From: Prevotella sp. UBA2742 | GTDB lineage: Bacteria > Bacteroidota > Bacteroidia > Bacteroidales > Bacteroidaceae | Direction of reading: 5' to 3' | NCBI GenBank assembly: GCA_002353485.1 | Contig: DEJS01000019.1 | Coordinates: forward strand, 67,427-131,426 | DNA: 64,000 nucleotides | Shown: positions 8,395 through 17,040 of the stretch, piece by piece | Layout of the letters: each line of letters opens with the position of its first letter | Numbering within the stretch: the first letter of the stretch is position 1 | Position numbers and translations under genes: made by a program | Notes under the pieces: model-generated | What the model saw: only the letters and a program-made list of their open reading frames with translations | Told to the model about the DNA's origin: nothing | Database searches by the model: none

Positions 8395-9843
8395 ATGGAC
8401 ATACTCTACATCATAGGAGGAATCGTTACGTGGGTCCTGGCCGCCGCCGCCATGCTACACGTCATCATGGACAACCGCCAGCCCGCCAAGACCATGGCCT
8501 GGACACTGGTCATACTCTTCCTGCCACTGGCAGGCATCGTGCTCTACCTCTTCTTCGGACTCAACACGCGCCGGCAGCGGCTCGTCAGCCAGCGCTCCCT
8601 CGACCAGCTCTCACGGCGCTCCATGCTCAGCTTCGTCGACCAGCCCGACATTCAGGTTGACGACAGCCACGAACAGCTCGTCGAGCTCTTTGCCAACCAG
8701 AACTCCTCGCTGCCCTTCCGCGTCCACGACGTGGGCATCCACGCCGACGGCTACTCCTTCATTCACAGCCTGCTCGGCGACATTGCCGCCGCCCGTCACC
8801 ACATACACATCGACATCTACATCTTCGAGGACGACGCGCTGGGCAACCTCGTGGCCGACGCCCTCATCGACCGTGCCCGCCAGGGCGTCCGCGTGCGCAT
8901 CATCTTCGACGACGTAGGCTGCTGGAAGGTGCCCTCCGCCTTCTTCGAGCGCATGCGCGAGGAGGGCGTCGAGATACACCCCTTCCTGCCCGTCCACTTC
9001 CCCCAGTTCACCAGCAAGGCCAACTACCGCAACCACCGCAAGCTCATCGTCATCGACGGTCGGGTGGGCTACGTCGGCGGCATGAACCTGGCGCTGCGCT
9101 ACGTCAAGGGCACCGGTGAACAGTCGTGGCGCGACACCATGCTGCGGCTCACCGGACCCATCGTCTACTCCCTGCAGCGTGCCTTCTTCGTCGACTGGTA
9201 CTTCGTCGACCGCACACTGATGACCGAGCGCGTCTACTACCCCCCGCTGCCCGCACCCACGGCCGACGGCACCGCGCCAGCGGCCGACAGGTGGAACCTG
9301 GCACAGTTCGTCACCAGCGGCCCCATCACCCCCTATCCCGAAATCATGCAAGGCTTCGTGCGCGCCATCACCGCCGCCCACCGCTACATATACATCGAGA
9401 CACCCTACTTCCTGCCCAACGAACCCGTGCTCTTCGCCCTGAAGACCGCGGCACTGGCCGGCGTAGACGTCTGCATACTATGTCCGCACCGCAGCGACGC
9501 CCGCTTCACCGAGTGGGCCTCCCGCAGCTACCTGCGCGAGGTCAGCCAGGCCGGCGCACGCGTTTATCTGTACGAGGCCGGATTCCTGCACTCCAAGCTC
9601 ATGGTGGTCGACGACAACCTCTCGACCTGCGGTTCCACCAACGTCGACTTCCGGTCGTTCGAGAACAACTTCGAGTCAAACATCTTCATCTACGGCCAGG
9701 ACGTCGCCCTGCGCCTGAAACAGCTCTTCCTGAACGACCTGTCGCAGAGCACCCTGCTCGACGACGTCGACGACTGGGTTCACCCGTCGTTCCCGAAGCG
9801 TCTCTGCGAGAGTCTGACCCGCATGCTGTCGCCCCTGTTGTAA
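8395..9843 (+). CDS. cls: Cardiolipin synthase (phospholipase D superfamily)
   Basis: This 482-aa membrane enzyme condenses two phosphatidylglycerols to cardiolipin. Two N-terminal transmembrane helices (residues 3-22 and 36-56) precede two HKD motifs: HRKLIVIDGRVGYVGGMN near residue 216 and HSKLMVVDDNLSTCGSTN near residue 400. Both motifs are intact. It follows dnaG by 12 bp. The region from about 9843 to 9874 before the convergent rsmD gene holds short pairing arms (AGGTAG/CTACCT) that may serve as a weak shared terminator. Confidence 0.95.
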   Translation: MDILYIIGGIVTWVLAAAAMLHVIMDNRQPAKTMAWTLVILFLPLAGIVLYLFFGLNTRRQRLVSQRSLDQLSRRSMLSFVDQPDIQVDDSHEQLVELFANQNSSLPFRVHDVGIHADGYSFIHSLLGDIAAARHHIHIDIYIFEDDALGNLVADALIDRARQGVRVRIIFDDVGCWKVPSAFFERMREEGVEIHPFLPVHFPQFTSKANYRNHRKLIVIDGRVGYVGGMNLALRYVKGTGEQSWRDTMLRLTGPIVYSLQRAFFVDWYFVDRTLMTERVYYPPLPAPTADGTAPAADRWNLAQFVTSGPITPYPEIMQGFVRAITAAHRYIYIETPYFLPNEPVLFALKTAALAGVDVCILCPHRSDARFTEWASRSYLREVSQAGARVYLYEAGFLHSKLMVVDDNLSTCGSTNVDFRSFENNFESNIFIYGQDVALRLKQLFLNDLSQSTLLDDVDDWVHPSFPKRLCESLTRMLSPLL

Positions 9844-9873
9844 TATAAAGAGGAAATAAAGGTAGAATCTCCT

Positions 9874-10404
9874 CTACCTGAATATCGAAAAGTTTACACT
9901 GCCGTAGCGGCGGTGTTCCACAAAGCGTGCATGGTGCGAGAAGTCGTGCTCCTTGCCATGCTCGAACACCAGAATGCCCCCCTCCTTCAGCAGTGCACCG
10001 TCGAGCACGAGGTCCGGCACCTGGGGCAGCTCCTTCAGCGCGTACGGGGGGTCGGCAAATACCAGGTCGAACTGCTGCCGGCACGACTTCAGGAACCGGA
10101 ACACATCGCCCCTGACGGCCACGCCCGCCGTGTCGCCCACCTTCTGGAGACACTGCTGAATGAAACGGTGGTGGTCGCGGTCCATCTCGACACTCACCAC
10201 GCGGCTGCACCCCCTGGACAGCAGCTCCAGCGTAATGCTGCCCGTGCCCGAGAAGAGGTCCAGTGCCTCGGCGCCCTCCAGGTCCACATACTGCGGCAGT
10301 ACGTTGAAAATATTCTCCTTCGCAAAGTCCGTCGTCGGCCTTGCCTTGAACGTGCGCGGTATGTCGAAGTGGCGCCCCTTGTATCGTCCCGTAATCACTC
10401 TCAT
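9874..10404 (-). CDS. rsmD: 16S rRNA (guanine-966 N2)-methyltransferase
   Basis: This 176-aa SAM-dependent methyltransferase modifies 16S rRNA during 30S assembly. It begins with the RsmD-typical MRVITGRYKGR and a basic RPTTDFAKENIFN segment. The SAM-binding motif I is LDLFSGTGSITLE, and the catalytic DPPY is at residues 118-121. It follows the DUF3822 gene by 18 bp, an arrangement common in Bacteroidota. Confidence 0.95.
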   Translation of the reverse strand: MRVITGRYKGRHFDIPRTFKARPTTDFAKENIFNVLPQYVDLEGAEALDLFSGTGSITLELLSRGCSRVVSVEMDRDHHRFIQQCLQKVGDTAGVAVRGDVFRFLKSCRQQFDLVFADPPYALKELPQVPDLVLDGALLKEGGILVFEHGKEHDFSHHARFVEHRRYGSVNFSIFR

Positions 10405-10422
10405 ACTAACAGTCCTCCCTGC

Positions 10423-11202
10423 TTAAAGTCCCTTCAGGTAGTACACCATCAAGTCGTACGGCACGCCCTCAATCAGTGTCACCTGCGCACGGTTGAACTC
10501 GCCCGTCGGGTTGCCCACCAGTACACGTTTTACATACCTCTTCAGCCCCTCGGTCAGCGCCTCCCGCTCGGGCACGTCGCCCGACAGGTGCAGCTCGTCC
10601 TCGCGAGCGTCCATGCCCAGCTGCTTCCATACGCTCAGCAGGAAGTACATCACGTCGCCCTGCTCGCGCACCTGGTACTGGTTCTGGAACCTGAAGCGTC
10701 CCTGCTGGAAGGCAAACACCTCCATGCGCTGGTCGTGGAAGTAGCCGTACAGCTTCTGCTTCATGCCCGTGAAGCTGCGTCTGTACAGATGGTGCCACAC
10801 CGGTGCGCACACCGGCACCAGCCGTACCTGGCCGTAACGCTCCTCCAGCACCTGCCGCAGGTCGCGCTCCACGTCGAACACCGCCACGGCGTTCAGCTCG
10901 GGCAGCACGTGGCTCACCACCACCCGGTGTTCCGCCGCCGTATAGGTATGGCTGAACAGCAGCTGTGCGTCCTCCTCGCTGTACATGTTCATCGGCACCA
11001 TCAGCACGCGGGCGTCCAGCAGCACCGTGACGCGCTCGAAACGCTCGGCGGCCATCGTCGCCGTACGCAGCGCCTCGCGCATGTTCGCCGCTGCCGACAT
11101 GCCGGCCTTCAGCGCGTACGGTTCGTACACCACCTCGCCCCCCTCGACGGTCGAGAACGACAGGCTCTGCCGGCTCAGGCGTATGGTCAGTCGTCTGTTC
11201 AT
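10423..11202 (-). CDS. DUF3822 family protein
   Basis: The 259-aa protein starts MNRRLTIRLSRQSLSF and matches the DUF3822 family, thought to have an actin/hexokinase-like fold and of unknown function. I chose the ATG at 11202 because it overlaps the stop of an upstream 29-codon ORF in an ATGA junction. An in-frame start at 11250 would add 16 residues inside that ORF. The family is nearly always next to rsmD, as here, which hints at a link to RNA modification or envelope work, but no function is established. Confidence 0.85.
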   Translation of the reverse strand: MNRRLTIRLSRQSLSFSTVEGGEVVYEPYALKAGMSAAANMREALRTATMAAERFERVTVLLDARVLMVPMNMYSEEDAQLLFSHTYTAAEHRVVVSHVLPELNAVAVFDVERDLRQVLEERYGQVRLVPVCAPVWHHLYRRSFTGMKQKLYGYFHDQRMEVFAFQQGRFRFQNQYQVREQGDVMYFLLSVWKQLGMDAREDELHLSGDVPEREALTEGLKRYVKRVLVGNPTGEFNRAQVTLIEGVPYDLMVYYLKGL

Positions 11203-11288
11203 TGCTTCATAATGCTCAGCACGCACAGCGCAGCCAGCGCCGCACTGCACAGTGCCAGTATAAGGTTTGTCTTCTGAATGCTTGTCAT
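11199..11288 (-). CDS. 29-aa single-helix membrane peptide coupled to DUF3822
   Basis: The ORF reads MTSIQKTNLILALCSAAL... with one hydrophobic helix (residues 8-26) and ends MKQ. Its TGA overlaps the DUF3822 ATG by 4 nt, which implies translational coupling. It is the first ORF after a TTTG-N20-TACCTTTG promoter. Small size limits certainty, but promoter, coupling and membrane-helix composition agree. Confidence 0.55.
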   Translation of the reverse strand: MTSIQKTNLILALCSAALAALCVLSIMKQ

Positions 11289-11338
11289 CTCTCTACTCAG
11301 CGTTCCGCCCGGCAGCGCCCGGCACCCGCTTTACGCTG

Positions 11339-11370
11339 CAAAGGTACAGCAATCCGACTGAAAACCCAAA
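11339..11370 (-). promoter_or_regulatory. Promoter of the small ORF-DUF3822-rsmD operon
   Basis: Minus-strand TTTG (11370-11367), 20 bp, then TACCTTTG (11346-11339). This is an exact match to the phylum consensus, about 50 bp before the small ORF. Confidence 0.8.
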
Positions 11371-11426
11371 CAAAATCCCTTTTTTTTTCCTTCGGCCCGT
11401 TTTTCGCTCCCGTTTTTCTCCGCTTC

Positions 11427-11483
11427 ATGTCCAGTATTTGTCCAGTATATGTCCAGTATTTGTTCAGTGAATGACTGAACAAA
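11427..11483. repeat. 11-bp tandem array ending in a 10-bp dyad
   Basis: Four successive 11-mers follow the pattern (A/T)TGTYCAGT(A/G)(T/A) at 11427, 11438, 11449 and 11460. The last unit also forms a perfect inverted repeat, TTTGTTCAGT (11459-11468) and ACTGAACAAA (11474-11483), around GAATG. It lies between two divergent promoters. Confidence 0.7.
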
Positions 11484-11554
11484 CGGTGAGCATGCAGTGT
11501 AGGTGTAGTGAGCAAAAAACGGAACAAAAAAAATGGCGTGTGGGAAAAAATGTG

Positions 11555-11562
11555 TAACTTTG
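11555..11562 (+). promoter_or_regulatory. Promoter -7 box of the RecD-like helicase gene
   Basis: TAACTTTG followed by C, 21 bp before the ATG at 11584. It lies inside the longer in-frame ORF that begins at 11533, so that upstream start is excluded. Confidence 0.65.
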
Positions 11563-11583
11563 CAGCAGACTTTCCGTGAGCAG

Positions 11584-13104
11584 ATGATTTCCGACGAGTT
11601 GACATACCGTGTGCGCGAGGCTTTCGGGCACGAGCCTACTGCCGAGCAGGAGCAGGCCATCCGGACGTTTGCCCTTTTTATGACCGACCGCCGCGAGGAG
11701 GCTGTGATGCTGCTGCGCGGGTCGGCGGGTACGGGCAAGACGACGCTGGCCGCTGCCATGGTGCGTGCGCTGCTGTCGCTGGCCGGGCCCTCGGGGTCGG
11801 CCGATGGTCACAGGCGCGAGCGGCTGGTGCTGCTGGCTCCTACGGGGCGTGCGGCCAAGGTGTTCTCGCTGTATGCCGGCCACGCGGCCTACACCATCCA
11901 CCGGCGCATCTACCGCCAGCGGTCGATGGAGGGCACCTTCGACCTGAGCTTCAACGGGGCGCAGGACACGCTGTTCATCGTGGACGAGGCCTCGATGATA
12001 GGCGACAGCGCGGCGCCGGGCGAGTCGCCCTTCGGCGGCGGCCGGCTGCTGGACGACCTGATACGCTTTGTGTACAACGGCCGCGGCTGCCGGCTGATGC
12101 TCATCGGCGACCGTGCGCAGCTGCCGCCGGTGGGGCTGACGGAGAGTCCGGCGCTGAGCGCCGACGTGCTGCGCGGCTACGGCCTGTGGCCTTACGAGTG
12201 CGACCTTCAGGAGGTGCTCAGGCAGAGCCACGAGTCGGGCATCCTGTTCAATGCCACGCGCATACGCCAGTGGGGCGCCGAGGGCGGTGCCCGTCCGACG
12301 GTGCTGCCGCAGGTGACCTTCCGCGGGTTCCGTGACATCAGGGTGGTGCCCGGCCAGGAGCTCATCGACGAGTTGGCGGGCAGCTACCAGCAGGTGGGTC
12401 TGGACGACACGCTGGTCATTACGCGGTCGAACAAGTGGGCCAACGTGTACAACCAGGGCATACGCAACCGCATCCTGGACCGCGACGCCGAGCTGTGTGC
12501 CGGCGACCGCCTGATGATAGTGAAGAACAACTACTACTGGACGCAGCAGGGACGGCCGTCGGACGGCGGCCGCGAGGCGTCAGACCTGTCGCCGGACGGC
12601 GGCCGTAGCGGCGAGGAGCCGCGGCTGGACTTCATTGCCAACGGCGACCTGGCCGTGGTGCGCCGTGTGCGGCATCAGCACGAGCTGTACGGGTTCCGCT
12701 TTGCCGAGGTCACGATGACGTTTCCGGATTACGGCGACCTGGAGCTGACGGCCATGGTGCTGCTCGACACGCTGACGTCGGAAGCTCCGGCGCTGACGCG
12801 CGAACAGCAGCAGCAGCTGTTCGACCGCGTACTGGAGGACTATCAGGACGTGCCCTTGAAGCGTGACCGTCTGAAGCGGCTGAAGGAGGACAAGTACTAT
12901 AATGCCTTGCAGGTGAAGTTTGCCTACGCCGCCACCTGCCACAAGGCCCAGGGCGGACAGTGGGCCCACGTCTATGTGGACCAGGGCTACATGACCGACG
13001 ACATGCTGACGGCCGACTATCTGCACTGGCTCTACACCGCCTTTACGCGGGCCACGGAACGGCTCTACCTGGTCAACTGGCCGACGACGCAGACGGCGCG
13101 CTGA
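11584..13104 (+). CDS. RecD-like superfamily 1B DNA helicase
   Basis: The 506-aa ATPase has Walker A GSAGTGKTTLAAAM near residue 45, a QGS-like TGRAAKVFS segment, Walker B LFIVDEASMIGD, and motif III GDRAQLPPVG. The C-terminal UvrD_C_2 region includes YAATCHKAQGGQW and LYTAFTRATERLYLV. This is the layout of RecD2/TraA-type 5'-to-3' helicases, without the long N-terminal domain of RecD2. A role in DNA repair or recombination is likely; partners are unknown. Its last 40 bp overlap tail to tail with the next gene on the opposite strand. Confidence 0.88.
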   Translation: MISDELTYRVREAFGHEPTAEQEQAIRTFALFMTDRREEAVMLLRGSAGTGKTTLAAAMVRALLSLAGPSGSADGHRRERLVLLAPTGRAAKVFSLYAGHAAYTIHRRIYRQRSMEGTFDLSFNGAQDTLFIVDEASMIGDSAAPGESPFGGGRLLDDLIRFVYNGRGCRLMLIGDRAQLPPVGLTESPALSADVLRGYGLWPYECDLQEVLRQSHESGILFNATRIRQWGAEGGARPTVLPQVTFRGFRDIRVVPGQELIDELAGSYQQVGLDDTLVITRSNKWANVYNQGIRNRILDRDAELCAGDRLMIVKNNYYWTQQGRPSDGGREASDLSPDGGRSGEEPRLDFIANGDLAVVRRVRHQHELYGFRFAEVTMTFPDYGDLELTAMVLLDTLTSEAPALTREQQQQLFDRVLEDYQDVPLKRDRLKRLKEDKYYNALQVKFAYAATCHKAQGGQWAHVYVDQGYMTDDMLTADYLHWLYTAFTRATERLYLVNWPTTQTAR

Positions 13105-14924
13105 GCGTAGGCACGCGAGATGCTCTTGATGAAGGCCTCGAAGTCGGCATACTGGGAGGCGGGGTAGGTGCCGGCGTGCATGACGACGCGGTAGCGCACC
13201 TTGAGACGGCCTTCGGCCACCTTCGTCTGGAAGAGGAAGGAGCCGAAGGGTTTTTCTATTCTGATGTTTTTGGGACGGGCCTCGAGGGTGTAGCCCTCGG
13301 GCAGGGCGATGTCTATGCGGTCCTCGTCCTGGTAGCCCATGTCTATCGCGAGGGGCTCGGTGCGCTGGTGGCCCGGGCTGGCGATGCCGTAGCCCTGGTG
13401 TATGGGGCACAGGGGCAGGAAGAGCCGCTGTCCGGAGCGTACGGCGTAGCCGCGGCTGCTGATGTCGGCCTCGAGCGTCAGGCGGGCGCTGTCGGCAGGC
13501 TGGCTGACGCTGATGCGGCCGATGTCGGCCTGTGGGGCGCGCAGTAGCTGGCGCAGCGTGCGCTGGCGGTCCTTCGGGTCCATGCGCAACATGGGTGCGA
13601 GGGCCTCATACTGGCGGTTCTCTGACACCTGTCGCAGCCTGATGTCGGCATCGCCGTCGGGCGTCAGGCTGATGCTGATGCGGCTGCGCTGGCAGTTCAG
13701 CGTGTCGGCATAGGCGGGCAGTCGGACCAGGTGGCCGCCGTCGTCGTCGACGGCGATGGCATCGTGGTCGGCAATGTCTTCGTGCACGTAGCCGAAGGGC
13801 AGCTCGGGGTTGGTGCACTCCAGCCACAGGGTGTCCTGGGGCAATGGTACCTGCAGGATGACGTGGTTCATCTGGCCCACGCTGGCAAAGTGGGGCAGCA
13901 GCCGGCGGTTGTGCGTGCTGATGGTGGTGTAGCGGCTGCTGATGCCTACCTCGCGCAGCATGGCGCGCATGAGGTTGGAGAGTCCCTTGCAGTCGCCGAA
14001 GCCGCTGCCGGCCACTTCCGCTGCGGGAGCGGGTTGCTGTCCGCCAATGCCTAAGAGTATGGCCACGTAGCGGGTGTTGCGGCCCAGGTAGCGGTAGAGT
14101 GCGTGCACCTTCTGGCGTACCGTGGGCAGTGTGTCGGTCAGCTGGTGCAGCTCGGCGCGCAGTGTCTCGGGCAGTGCGTCGCGCCCCTCGAGCAGCGAGC
14201 GCTCCCAGCGCCCGTAGTCGGCCCACGTGTCGAGGCTGCCCTCCGTGCCGTAGTACGTGAAGCGGCGCGGTGCGAAGTAAGCCAGGGGCAGGCGCTCGCG
14301 CAGCGGACGGGCATAGGGCTCGTCGTGCAGTGCCGGCAGGTCGGTCACGTCGAGGGTCAGCGTCCGGCGCCCGTCCGCGTCGGTGGTGGTCTGCGGCTCG
14401 GTGCCGATGTTCTGCAGGGCGTGGCGCACGTCGATGTCGGCGGGGACCGTCAGCCGGTAGAGAGCGTGGCGCACGCTGACCTCGTAGTCGTCCTGCGGGC
14501 AGAAGGGGGGATACTCTATCAGCGTGTTGCGCAGCTCCATGCTCCACTCGTAGGTAATGGTGATGGGGTAGGAGGGCGGCGTGTAGTCGAGGTACAGCTG
14601 GTAGTCGTCGATGGCCAGGTAGGGCGAGTATTCGGTGCGGCGCAGGTCGCCCTGGCGGAACTTGCGCAGCTGGCGGCCCTGGGCGTCGACGGCCTCGCCG
14701 CGGAAGCTGGTCAGCCGCTCCTGCTTGCTGCAGCGGCAGAGGAAGAAGGCCTTGTCGGCCCCTTGCTCGTCGCGGATGGTGACGGTCTGGCGCTGGTGGG
14801 TGACGGCACGTGTGGCGCTGCTGACAGTGACCTCGGTCAGATGGTCGTCGACGACGGCATGCTGGGCTCTGGCTGCCGTGACGGCCAGCAGCGTCAGCAG
14901 GAAGGTAACGACGGGGCGCATCAT
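13065..14924 (-). CDS. DUF3857 / transglutaminase-like exported protein
   Basis: The 619-aa protein has a signal peptide (MMRPVVTFLLTLLAVTAARAQ), then a DUF3857 beta-rich domain (residues 40-240). A transglutaminase-like core follows with the Cys motif GSGFGDCKGLSNLM, a His (MNHVILQVP) and an Asp region. I start at 14924, where ATGA overlaps the stop of the upstream gene. The longer in-frame extension to 15293 lies wholly inside that gene and has non-coding composition. It is periplasmic or outer-membrane associated by inference. The family is widespread in Bacteroidota and its substrates are unknown. Confidence 0.85.
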   Translation of the reverse strand: MMRPVVTFLLTLLAVTAARAQHAVVDDHLTEVTVSSATRAVTHQRQTVTIRDEQGADKAFFLCRCSKQERLTSFRGEAVDAQGRQLRKFRQGDLRRTEYSPYLAIDDYQLYLDYTPPSYPITITYEWSMELRNTLIEYPPFCPQDDYEVSVRHALYRLTVPADIDVRHALQNIGTEPQTTTDADGRRTLTLDVTDLPALHDEPYARPLRERLPLAYFAPRRFTYYGTEGSLDTWADYGRWERSLLEGRDALPETLRAELHQLTDTLPTVRQKVHALYRYLGRNTRYVAILLGIGGQQPAPAAEVAGSGFGDCKGLSNLMRAMLREVGISSRYTTISTHNRRLLPHFASVGQMNHVILQVPLPQDTLWLECTNPELPFGYVHEDIADHDAIAVDDDGGHLVRLPAYADTLNCQRSRISISLTPDGDADIRLRQVSENRQYEALAPMLRMDPKDRQRTLRQLLRAPQADIGRISVSQPADSARLTLEADISSRGYAVRSGQRLFLPLCPIHQGYGIASPGHQRTEPLAIDMGYQDEDRIDIALPEGYTLEARPKNIRIEKPFGSFLFQTKVAEGRLKVRYRVVMHAGTYPASQYADFEAFIKSISRAYAQRAVCVVGQLTR

Positions 14925-16897
14925 GGCTGTTTCTTCAGGGTCAGGATGTACTTGTTGCTCTCTACCAGCTTGTCGAAGAAGGCCTTCAGGTCGGGGTACT
15001 GCTGCTGGTAGAAGAAGGTGCGGCTGATGTCGAGCTGGTAGCGCGCCGAGAGTACGCGGCCGTGGAGCTGGCAGATGATGCGGGCGGTGATGCCGTCGAG
15101 CTTGATGACCATGGGCTTTGGCAGTTCTTCGGGCGCCCAGCCCTCGGGCAGTGTCAGCTGGACGTACAGCTGCTCGTGCTGACGGTAGGGAAACTCCACG
15201 GGGAGGTCGCGCTGGTCGGCCTTGAAGGGATTGCTGCGCTGGGGCGTAAAGAGCAGCGGGTTCAGGTAGATGATGTCGCCGGCCGTGTCGCACTGCTTGG
15301 TGAAGTGCAGCATCTCGCGCACGGTGGGCGAGAAGTCGTGACGGCCCACCAGACGGTAGTCGGACACCTCGATGGCCTCACGGTCCTGCAGCTGGTGTAT
15401 GACCTCGGTGCTGTCGTCGGCCGTGCGCCACTGGCGGCGCAGGCTGGCGGCGGCCTGTCCGTAGCAGGAGCGGACGCGCAGTCCGCTGACGGTGCCGTCG
15501 GCCGAGAGCGTGGCCTGAATGGTGGTCACCTCGCGGTGGGGCGACATGGCGCGCAGGTTGAGCCAGTCGCCGGGACGGTCCTTGCGTATGATGCGGGCGC
15601 GCTCTACCAGCAGGGGTGCGGGCAGCACGTCGAGATAGCCGTCCTGTGCCGAGGCGTCGAGGCAGGCCACGGTGCTGTCGTTGAGCTGTATGCCCACGAC
15701 GAAGGTGGAAAGGTACTTCAGGCTGGCATGGGTCAGGGGCAGCATTCCGCGGTTGCGCAGCCGCAGCCCCACGGGGAATGCCTCGAGGCCGGCGTCGTGC
15801 AGCATGTTGATAAGCAGGAAGTTGATGTCGGCATTAGAGCCTGTTCCGTCCTTCAGTACGCGCGAGCCGGACTTGGCCCAGAAGCCATAGTAGTTGTTCC
15901 AGCGCACGCGGCTCTTCAGCATCTGCCACACGGCGGCCACGCGCTGGCGCGCGTCGGCCATGGCGGGAATGCCGGCGGCCACAATCTCCGACTTCAGGGG
16001 ACTGCTCTTCTTGATGCGCCAGCCGAACTCCTCGTCGTCTTTCAGCTGCTTGTCTATGTCTTCCCATGTGGTGGAGTAGTTCTTGTGCACCTCGCCGGGA
16101 ATGTAGACGCCGCGCAGCTCGTGGGTCACCTTGCTGCCGTAGTCGGCGGCACAAAATACGAAGTCGTCGTCCTTCAGGGCAGGCAGGAACTCGCCGGTGA
16201 AGGTCTTTTCTTCGGTGCTCAGGGGGGTGCCCTCAATGGTCATGTTGCCCTGCTCGCCGGTGTACTGCAGATGGGCCACGCCCGACTGCTCGATGCTGAA
16301 GCGGAACCACTCGGGCACGGAGAGCTGGTAGCGTGTCCAGCGTACGGGAATGTCGCTCTGGGCGTGCCAGTCGTGAAGGTCGTAGAAGAAGTCGCTCTCC
16401 AGGCGGTACTCGTACTCGATGACGGTGCCCACGCGAACCTGAGGCACGCTGAACTTGACGAGCTTCTCGGTCTTGTCGACCTGCTCCTCGTTGACCATCG
16501 AGCCTTCCATCTTGGTCTTCACCACCTTGCCGTTCTCCAGGTTGTAGGCGGTGGCCTTCAGACCTGTCACTATCTCGCGCATCATGCGGTAGCTCTCGCC
16601 CTGGCGCAGCGGGATGCTGATGTCGCCCACGCTGCGGCCTTCGGGCTTGAGCACCTTCAGACGGCAGCGCACGTCGTAGAGCACCTGGATGCCGTTGGAA
16701 AAGCTATAGTAGACGTCCACGGAGCGGTACAGCTCGACGGCGCGGGCGTCCTTGTCGGGGACGTATTCGGTCATGGTGAGTTCTTCTTGGGTGGGTTTGC
16801 CCCACTTCTTGTTCAGCTCCTGCGACAGCGCGGTCAGGCTGCAGCCAAGCAGCAGCGCCAGCAGAAGGGTGGTCTTAAGGTGCCTGTGTATACTCAT
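14921..16897 (-). CDS. DUF3857 / transglutaminase-like exported protein
   Basis: This 658-aa protein begins MSIHRHLKTTLLLALLLG, a clean signal peptide ending at ALSQ, followed by DUF3857 (residues 30-260) and a transglutaminase-like fold. The expected Cys of the catalytic motif is not obvious: the equivalent stretch reads DGTGSNADINFLLINML, so this copy may be non-catalytic while the downstream copy keeps GDCKG. I use the ATG at 16897. An ATG at 16924 is possible, but the frame start at 16960 is a TTG inside the -7 box. It is translationally coupled to the next gene by ATGA, so the pair probably works together. Confidence 0.82.
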   Translation of the reverse strand: MSIHRHLKTTLLLALLLGCSLTALSQELNKKWGKPTQEELTMTEYVPDKDARAVELYRSVDVYYSFSNGIQVLYDVRCRLKVLKPEGRSVGDISIPLRQGESYRMMREIVTGLKATAYNLENGKVVKTKMEGSMVNEEQVDKTEKLVKFSVPQVRVGTVIEYEYRLESDFFYDLHDWHAQSDIPVRWTRYQLSVPEWFRFSIEQSGVAHLQYTGEQGNMTIEGTPLSTEEKTFTGEFLPALKDDDFVFCAADYGSKVTHELRGVYIPGEVHKNYSTTWEDIDKQLKDDEEFGWRIKKSSPLKSEIVAAGIPAMADARQRVAAVWQMLKSRVRWNNYYGFWAKSGSRVLKDGTGSNADINFLLINMLHDAGLEAFPVGLRLRNRGMLPLTHASLKYLSTFVVGIQLNDSTVACLDASAQDGYLDVLPAPLLVERARIIRKDRPGDWLNLRAMSPHREVTTIQATLSADGTVSGLRVRSCYGQAAASLRRQWRTADDSTEVIHQLQDREAIEVSDYRLVGRHDFSPTVREMLHFTKQCDTAGDIIYLNPLLFTPQRSNPFKADQRDLPVEFPYRQHEQLYVQLTLPEGWAPEELPKPMVIKLDGITARIICQLHGRVLSARYQLDISRTFFYQQQYPDLKAFFDKLVESNKYILTLKKQP

Positions 16898-16957
16898 AGG
16901 AAAGGTTAGTGTGTAGTGTTTCATAAGTGCTTGTGTACTTTTGATGATAAACGGCTG

Positions 16958-16965
16958 CAAAGGTA
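16958..16965 (-). promoter_or_regulatory. Promoter -7 box of the DUF3857 pair
   Basis: Minus-strand TACCTTTG followed by C, about 60 bp before the ATG at 16897. Confidence 0.65.
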
Positions 16966-17005
16966 GTATTTATTTTGGACGTGGCAATGCTTTTCGACAA
17001 AAAAC

Positions 17006-17036
17006 TTTGCCGTTTGGGAAAAAAAACGTATCTTTG
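17006..17036 (+). promoter_or_regulatory. rmuC promoter
   Basis: TTTG (17006-17009), 19 bp, TATCTTTG (17029-17036). The box ends 4 bp before the first ATG, so the transcript is probably leaderless or nearly so. Confidence 0.75.
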
Positions 17037-17040
17037 CGCC

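Noticed and set aside
13065..15293. 742-residue version of the DUF3857 protein
   Set aside because: The extra N-terminal 123 residues lie inside the upstream gene and are Arg/His/Pro-rich antisense-like; the signal peptide at 14924 marks the real start.
15062..16909. Long plus-strand ORF (615 codons) opposite the DUF3857 gene
   Set aside because: It mirrors a well-supported gene with signal peptide and domain, has His/Gln/Val-rich antisense composition and no recognisable motif.
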